A stretch of 64,000 nucleotides of DNA from the NCBI GenBank assembly GCA_033398695.1, contig CM065802.1, positions 78,044,096-78,108,095 of the forward strand, given 5' to 3'. Below the pieces are notes generated by a model. The model was not told the DNA's origin, searched no databases, and saw only the letters and a program-made list of their open reading frames with translations. This document shows, one piece after another, positions 60,101 through 64,000 of this stretch (position 1 is the stretch's first letter; each line of letters begins with the position of its first letter). This stretch comes from Orobanche coerulescens. Lineage: Eukaryota > Streptophyta > Magnoliopsida > Lamiales > Orobanchaceae. The translations under genes and the position numbers were made by a program.

Positions 60101-63100
60101 TCAAGATAAAGAAATAAAAGAGAGATGGAGGTCATACTTTGATACCCTATTCAATGGCCATCAAGAACAAGATATTGAGAATTTAAACATCCCCTCAAGT
60201 ATGGTTAACCGAGAGTTTAAGAGGAGAATTCAAAAGGGTGAAGTGACAATTGCATTGAAGAAGATGGGGTCAAAGAAAGCAGAAGGACTAGATGGTATAC
60301 CTATTGAAGTTTGGAGGTGTTTGGGGGAGAGAGGGATTGAATGGGTAACTATGCTTTTCAATAAGATTTGGAGAAGCAATAAGATGCCATCAGCATGGAG
60401 GAAAAGTATTCTCGTCCCTTTGTATAAGAACAAAGGTGATGTTCAAGATTGTTCTAATTATCGCGGAATTAAACTAATGAGTCATACCATGAAGTTGTGG
60501 GAACGAGTGATTGAACAAAGGATCACGAAATGTGTGAAGATAACAGAAAATCAATTTAGATTTATACCTGGAAGATCGATCATGGAAGCAATATATCTTA
60601 TCCGGCAGTTGATGGAACATTATCGAGATAAAAAGAAAGATCTACATATGATTTTTATTGATTTAGAGAAGGCATATGATAAAGTACCAAGAGAAGTACT
60701 TTGCTGGGCCTTAGCAAAGAAGGGTGTATCGCGGAAATATATTGATATTATAAAGGACATGTATGAGGGAGCTAGTACAAGTGTACGTACTAATGTTGGG
60801 AGGACAGAAGAATTCCCTATTACGATTGGGGTGCATCAAGGATCTGCTCTTAGTCCTTTTCTCTTTGCCATAGTCATGGACGAATTGATAAGAGAAATTC
60901 AAAATGACATTCCGTGGTGTATGATGTTCGCAGATGATATTGTGTTGATTGATGAAACGAAGGTTGGAGTGCAACAGAAATTGGAACTTTGGAGGGATAC
61001 TTTGGAAGCTCGAGGTTTTAGGCTGAGCAGAAGTAAAACTGAATATATGGAGTATAGGTTTAGCGAAAACAGTGATAGAGAGGCGGGGATGATCACATTT
61101 GATGGGAAAGTTGTTCATGGATCCACTTTCTTTCGGTATCTTGGATCTATTATCCAAAAGGATGGAGAGCTAGATGGCGATGTGGCTCACAGAATAAAGG
61201 CCGGGTGGTTGAAGTGGAAGAGTGTCACAGGGGTTTTATGTGATCCTCACATGCCTCATAGATTAAAGGGTAAATTTTACCGCACGGCAATTAGGCCTGC
61301 GCTGTTATATGGCTCCGAGTGTTGGGCTGTAAAATAGTGTCACGTTCAAAAGATGAATGTGGCGGAGATGCGTATGCTACGATGGATGTGTGGTCATACA
61401 AAAAAGGATTGGCTCAGAAATGAGGTGATTAGAGAGAAGGTAAGAGTTGCGGCTATAGAAGACAATATGATGGAGAATCGATTACGATGGTTTGGTCATG
61501 TGAGAAGAAGACATGTTGATGCCCCAGTGAGGAGGCTAGAAAGTTGGGGAACTAGTAATGTTGTGAAAGGTAGAGGAAGACTCAAGAAAACTTGGATAAA
61601 GATAATTGAAAATGATATGCGGTTTCTTGGAATTGGAGAAAGTATGGCGATAGAGAGGCAAATGTGGCGGGAAAGAATACGGATGGTGGATGGAATCTGA
61701 TTTTTTTTTCTTCTTTTTTTTCTTTTTTCTTTTTTTCTGTATTTTTGTTCCTATTTTCTTCTATTCCATGTTATCTGTTATTTTATTTTTCAGGATTTTT
61801 CATTTGTTTTTTGTTTTTTTGTTTTTTTTAACATTCACTCTTTTTTATTTGCTTTTTTCTCTACTTTTTTCCCTTTTTTTCTCCTTTTATGTTATTTATG
61901 TAACGATCATTGACGGTTTTACAGTTTGATTCATGTTAGCCGACGCCAAATTATTTTGGGACTAAGGCTTAGATGTTGTTGTTGTTGTACTCATACAACG
62001 ATAGCAGGCCCACAAATTGAAAAAACAAATAGCATCTAAAAATGGAGAGCAACAAGCTTGTGTTTTCTGCTTTACTTAGGGACGCAACAACAATTATCCA
62101 TTCGCAGAACTTCTTTGGGCAATCTCTGCACCAAATACACAATTTACTATCCTTTCAGGAACTAAAAAGGAACATAAACAAAAAAAAAAGACAAAAAAAA
62201 AAGCATACCTTTTATGTTGGTCTTTTTGAAGCTATGAGCAGCATCAGCATACGCACTAGCAGCTTCGTGCTTGCTTTCCGACTGCATCACAAATTGGATT
62301 TCTAAGAACCTCCATAGCTGTGAGGGAAAGAAAAAGGCAACCATGCAGCATAGCATAATCCACATGCCAATCAAAAACTTACTTTCAAGTGACAGTCTGC
62401 CAACTTAGTGTACACTGCTCCAGCCTGATCCCCTGACAAATAACATTATTTAAAAGTTACGAATTGTAAACGTTATTTAAAATTGATTTGAATGTGGAAC
62501 CAAGATTTATGAGGGCGTTTCCTAGATCAGCAATTATTACTAATTTATGTTTGTTTCTGCGGATGTTAACTATTTATATCAACTTATCAACTACTGCATA
62601 TATCAACTACTGAGTCATCAAATTCAACTTCACGATAATAATATGCATTAACACAAAATTACAACATTGCACTCTGATACAACTAAAAAACATGTAAATT
62701 AATCCTATCAGCATTTCAAAAGTGTTGGTTTTGAATAGGACCTGAAGTAGATTTTGGCACGATCTAACTATTACAAACTATCTTACTTCTATATTTTTTT
62801 CATATTCAATTACAAACAACGTTTATCCAGCATTGGCAACTATCTTCCAAAAGAAGTAAAAATATATTCTTTTGTATAAATATAAATATCAATTCCGAAA
62901 ATAAAAAAATAAAAAAATCGTATCTATGCTGTTTAATTCTTCATTTTCCTTAGATCCAGGCATCCAGATCCAAACTAATAACCATCATGTAATTCAAATC
63001 ACGTGAAAATTACGATTTTACATTGTTACGGGTGCAATCGATCCGTTACATCAACTACAGAATTAGCAAAAAAAAAAAAAAGTAAGATAACAAGTTTATC

Positions 63101-63291
63101 GATCATTTGGAAATACAAATATGCATAATCGAATCGAGGTACTTACATGATTTGGCAAGCTTGAAGGCGTTGGCGGCTTTATCGAACAAATCGGCGGCGT
63201 CTTCGTATTTAGAGCCGAAAATGCCCCAGCCGTTTAGCTTCTTCTCGGCCTTTTTCGCCAACTCTTCGCCTTTCGCGATTTGATCGCCCAT
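43540..63291 (-). CDS. ASNAP2: alpha-SNAP (soluble NSF attachment protein), nine exons, 289 aa
   Basis: Minus-strand coding exons: 63291-63147, 62432-62383, 62281-62209, 58374-58295, 49786-49635, 47528-47369, 47284-47237, 46962-46882, 43620-43540 (with stop). Every junction has GT...AG and all phases join. The total is 870 nt, 289 codons plus stop, the normal alpha-SNAP length. The start [20 protein letters not shown] and [20 protein letters not shown] are diagnostic; later [40 protein letters not shown] and [13 protein letters not shown] form the TPR-like helical solenoid. The end EEEDLT keeps the penultimate Leu used to stimulate NSF. The protein recruits NSF to SNARE complexes for disassembly in vesicle traffic. 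All large introns hold transposons. It differs from the usual DPWKTTLLLR as [10 protein letters not shown]. The symbol is a best guess; paralogue assignment needs a tree. Confidence 0.93.
44168..45478. mobile_element. non-autonomous TIR element (MULE-like), 1311 bp, in alpha-SNAP intron 8
   Basis: Inverted repeats of about 250 bp: left GGCAGAATGACCAAAATGGG, right complement beginning GTCAAAATGGCCGAAATGGG. A 9-bp TSD TTATATTTA lies at 44159-44167 and 45479-45487. The interior (44440-45230) is very AT-rich with poly-T and poly-A runs and no gene. Confidence 0.85.
45488..46881. other. alpha-SNAP intron 8, remaining sequence
   Basis: No gene. It holds a possible small hAT-type MITE at about 46048-46197 (GTTCTAAAA ... 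TTTTAGAAC ends around a GCCTAGACGC-rich core), a (TAA)n run at 46446-46472 and a two-unit 49-bp repeat at about 46524-46620 (AGATAGCAATCAA ... GTTGAGTTCTCCAAC). Confidence 0.55.
47611..49162. mobile_element. hAT-like non-autonomous element in alpha-SNAP intron 5
   Basis: The ends are inverted: TAGAGCTGGCCA at 47611 and TGGCCAGCTCTA ending at 49162, a common plant hAT terminus. The flanks are only loosely similar (ATATGATT versus ACATGCTA), so the TSD is old or missing. The interior holds CGAG/GCCGAGTC-type repeats near both ends and a central block (about 47830-48560) with ACCGAAAT/TTGGTATGG motifs that may be another nested MITE. No open frame. Confidence 0.65.
50187..50962 (+). repeat. gypsy 5' LTR (776 bp, internally deleted)
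   Basis: Begins TGATGTGAATCAAG and ends GGGGGTCGCATCA. It aligns with the 3' LTR but lacks about 300 bp that the 3' copy has at roughly 56915-57230. Confidence 0.88.
51120..51600. repeat. (AT)n tracts and fold-back sequence in the gypsy leader
   Basis: An AT run at 51132-51172, then GAGAGAGAGAGGATC, ATGCAT-rich sequence (51230-51355), a 162-bp perfect palindrome (51379-51540) and further AT runs to about 51580. This looks like a small fold-back/MITE insertion in an AT tract, but I cannot define a TSD. Confidence 0.6.
51379..51540. repeat. 162-bp perfect palindrome
   Basis: Each 81-bp arm is the exact reverse complement of the other, meeting at 51459/51460 inside an AT run. The left arm starts ATCCATTTATCGAGATC and the right arm ends GATCTCGATAAATGGAT. 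There is no spacer and no mismatch. Confidence 0.95.
52140..53340 (+). pseudogene. gypsy gag remnant
   Basis: After a lysine-rich, poly-A-derived start (52144-52270), gag begins near [20 protein letters not shown] (52270). It has an Arg/Gly stretch ([15 protein letters not shown]) and the gag core [29 protein letters not shown] and [10 protein letters not shown] frameshift near 52760 moves to [20 protein letters not shown]; a stop follows near 52938. The CCHC knuckle near 53288-53330 ([11 protein letters not shown]) is preceded by a TGA. Capsid and RNA-packaging function is lost. Confidence 0.85.
53520..53570 (+). mobile_element. 51-bp 5'-truncated LINE insertion with 15-bp TSD
   Basis: The sequence AGCCGACCCCAAATCATTTT through (TTG)n matches the last 50 bp or so of the LINE at 58503-61988 (AGCCGACGCCAAATTATTTT). 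It is flanked by the exact direct repeat ACTAGATGTTTTGTG at 53505-53519 and 53571-53585. It lies in the gypsy coding region and explains the odd Cys-run in that frame. Confidence 0.93.
53586..54160 (+). pseudogene. gypsy aspartic protease region with Glu/Lys repeat
   Basis: [20 protein letters not shown] (about 53599-53658) matches the retroviral-type protease start, but the catalytic Asp of D-S/G-G is Gly, so it would be inactive. [20 protein letters not shown] (about 53776-53835) is the C-terminal flap/dimer part. A (GAAAAA)-type repeat at about 53970-54100 encodes an alternating Glu-Lys tract of some 40 residues. A stop at 54156 precedes the RT frame. Confidence 0.8.
54168..55492 (+). pseudogene. 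gypsy reverse transcriptase and RNase H remnant
   Basis: RT motifs: [35 protein letters not shown] (TAA follows at 54492), [60 protein letters not shown]. The catalytic YxDD box reads YSDY, losing an Asp. A TAG lies at 55029. RNase H starts around 55220 ([38 protein letters not shown]), with a frameshift near 55138 and a stop at 55490. Dead by several independent lesions. Confidence 0.88.
55500..56906 (+). pseudogene. gypsy integrase remnant and polyprotein C-terminus
   Basis: IADTLSRR (near 55555) ends the RNase H. Integrase follows: zinc-binding region [20 protein letters not shown] with [10 protein letters not shown]; core start [14 protein letters not shown] and [20 protein letters not shown]; a frameshift/stop near 56184; then [20 protein letters not shown] with the catalytic Glu, and the C-terminal [28 protein letters not shown]-like [15 protein letters not shown], and [11 protein letters not shown]. 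No chromodomain seen. Frameshifts lie near 55740 and 56184. Confidence 0.87.
56849..57917 (+). repeat. gypsy 3' LTR (1069 bp)
   Basis: Begins TGATGTGAATCAAG directly after the purine tract GAGGACGGGGGGAA (56835-56848) and ends GGGGGTCGCATCA, then the TSD AAAGG. The polyprotein appears to run into the LTR: the end frame stops at 56906, and a shifted frame from 56894 ([20 protein letters not shown]) matches the usual C-terminus of this polyprotein type. Confidence 0.85.
57959..58115 (-). pseudogene. decayed tandem duplicate of alpha-SNAP exon 4 with flank
   Basis: 57985-58080 resembles 58222-58345. The plus strand ATCTTGTAATATGTGAC ... TAAGCCTTCCGGTATCCAGG parallels exon 4 ACCTTGTAATATCTGGC ... 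TAAGCCTTCCAATCTCCTGG. The preceding intron sequence (CCATATGGACC, CACAATTTATATCGACAT) parallels the true one (AATATGGACC, CAACTGATATTGACAT). The donor is AT in place of GT on the minus strand. The duplication extends to the sequence at 49875-49935 (ATGATGACATTAACCATAAG) on the far side of the MITE, which resembles 58140-58190. Confidence 0.7.
58640..58890 (+). repeat. tandem duplication in LINE 5' region, unit about 115 bp
   Basis: GCGCTGCATTTCATAGGCCC ... GGTGGTGTCAAATGAGCAAG is followed by a similar unit (GCGCTACACTTTCATAGGCC ... GTGGTGCCAAATGTGCAAG). Both contain CGGCGCGCCACCT-like text. Such 5' repeats may carry promoter activity in LINEs; that is inference. Confidence 0.8.
58912..59515 (+). 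pseudogene. LINE endonuclease domain, internally deleted
   Basis: [46 protein letters not shown] and [11 protein letters not shown] are the endonuclease/exonuclease/phosphatase motifs (N, E and Y residues present). At about 59285-59300 the frame changes and the expected stretch containing the GDFN motif is missing, then [20 protein letters not shown] and THLVTY-like [11 protein letters not shown] follow. The endonuclease is therefore defective. Confidence 0.85.
59516..61700 (+). pseudogene. LINE reverse transcriptase and C-terminal domain
   Basis: [20 protein letters not shown] (shifted frame, 59448-59819) leads to the RT (59871-61337): [102 protein letters not shown] (catalytic FADD intact) and [16 protein letters not shown] at 61335 interrupts, then the C-terminal [15 protein letters not shown] and [11 protein letters not shown] region runs to 61700. 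Stops at 59817 and 61335 and frameshifts upstream break the protein. Confidence 0.88.
61701..61988 (+). other. LINE 3' UTR and tail
   Basis: A T-rich stretch (61700-61920), then AGCCGACGCC, a potential stem CCAAAttatTTTGG, GGACTAAGGCTTAGATG and (TTG)n. The last 50 bp or so are what was copied at 53520-53570. Confidence 0.8.
62433..63146 (-). other. alpha-SNAP intron 1 (714 bp)
   Basis: GTAAGT donor at 63146-63141 and CAG acceptor at 62435-62433 (minus strand). AT-rich; no gene or mobile element recognised. Confidence 0.85.
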
Positions 63292-64000
63292 TGTTTCTCT
63301 CCTTATTTTTCCTTCACGCAACTGTGTTGCTGGATTGTCAAGGAAAAACAACCGAGGAAAGAAAAGAGACTGGCAGAATAGAAAAAGATGAAAATTTTGC
63401 TATTGACCCGATCGCCTTTTTGTGAACTTTTTAGCGAAAATTAAAACAACCAATAAATTTTAATAAGAGTTCTGATATTTTTTAAGCAATTTAAAGCATC
63501 TCCAATTTTCTTATCTATTTGTTGAAATAGACAATGCCATATAGAATAATAGATATTTTATCTAAAAAAAATTGTCAGTACCATATAAATATAGTATGTC
63601 TATATGAGTTAGGCAAAAGAAAAAATAAATAGGATATATGTTGGGTCTATTTTGAATCCCAAGTTGATACTAAAATCTACTTTTTAATTGGAATTATTAC
63701 ATATTTATACAACATTTATAAATTAACATATAAAATAATTATGAAACTGACGTTGTGGGTACTTGTAGTTAATAGTTTGGTTATCTGAAATAATACATCT
63801 CGATACCAGCTACTCAGTATTGACGCCTCAATCTGCAATGTGTTTATTGTGTTTAAATACTTGCAAGTAACAATTTGATTACCTGATATCTTGCATTTGG
63901 ATACCAACTCAAATAGGGCCGGCCCGATGCAATCACAAAAAATGTGGCCTTTTCTTGTAATTTTTTAAGTCATTATTTATTTATATATATGCATGTTTTA
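63292..64000 (-). promoter_or_regulatory. alpha-SNAP 5' UTR and upstream region
   Basis: About 60 bp or more of pyrimidine-rich leader lie directly upstream of the start codon (minus strand CTCTTTTCTTTCC ... GGAGAGAAACA-ATG). Farther upstream (63420-64000) is AT-rich with no clear TATA assignment. A GGGCCGGCCC palindrome lies at 63917-63926. No gene seen. Confidence 0.5.

Larger units (their letters stand above)
58503..61988 (+). mobile_element. RTE-type LINE, near full length (3486 bp), in alpha-SNAP intron 3
   Basis: Exact 15-bp TSD ACTCATACAACGATA at 58488-58502 and 61989-62003. It encodes an apurinic-type endonuclease and an RT, and ends in a hairpin-forming AAATTATTTTGGG region and a (TTG)n tail rather than poly(A), as in the RTE clade. 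Antisense to alpha-SNAP. The ORF has an internal deletion, frameshifts and stops, so it is inactive now, although the RT core is open over 488 codons. Confidence 0.92.

Noticed and set aside
61690..61929. Phe-rich 79-codon membrane-like frame
   Set aside because: T-rich 3' UTR of the LINE; composition alone gives the hydrophobic look.
63465..63960. Possible MITE upstream of alpha-SNAP
   Set aside because: AT-rich with a GGGCCGGCCC motif, but I found no paired termini or target-site duplication.

Overview
The window is nuclear DNA of a flowering plant, most likely a eudicot. The evidence is a spliced alpha-SNAP gene with plant-type sequence, short AT-rich introns, plant transposon superfamilies (hAT with TTF zinc finger, MULE, Stowaway, copia, gypsy, RTE-type LINE) and tRNA-iMet primer-binding sites. 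The species cannot be named from the sequence. Apart from alpha-SNAP nearly everything is transposon-derived, and most protein-like open frames are broken.

Left part (1-21.6 kb): a stack of nested insertions in a NECAP-like (adaptin-ear-binding) exon. hAT-1 (right end 18098, left end outside the window) carries a copia element (1-4762) and a solo LTR (5844-16364). The solo LTR was itself split by a non-coding LTR element (6436-14367). A second hAT copy (18179-21458) sits 72 bp further along in the same exon. Target-site duplications (TSDs) support each step: CACAG, AACAT, ATAAT (partly inferred) and CTTACCCG.

Middle (21.6-36 kb): a decayed LOG-like cytokinin gene, an unrecognised coding remnant, a second large non-coding LTR element (24448-33925, TSD ATTAT, LTRs about 3.5 kb) and the 3' end of a copia element. 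The three large-LTR families share terminal sequences and layout. Each carries its own GC-rich palindrome repeated in the U3 promoter part of the LTR: GTGCCGCGGCAC, TTACGGCCGTAA or TTAGCGTGCGCTAA. This is the most intriguing pattern in the window.

MULE nest (36.3-42.3 kb): a MULE with 9-bp TSD TTAAAAGTA contains a second, related MULE (36631-41582). The inner one holds a decayed MURA transposase on the plus strand, a DSS1/SEM1 proteasome-subunit gene fragment and a GRF zinc-finger ORF, the last two on the minus strand.

Right part (43.5-63.3 kb): one complete alpha-SNAP gene on the minus strand, nine exons with phases adding up to 289 codons. Its introns have absorbed a TIR element, a hAT-like element, a Stowaway MITE containing a gypsy element, and an RTE LINE. 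A decayed tandem copy of exon 4 is visible in intron 4. A 51-bp copy of the LINE 3' end, with its own 15-bp TSD, lies inside the gypsy element.
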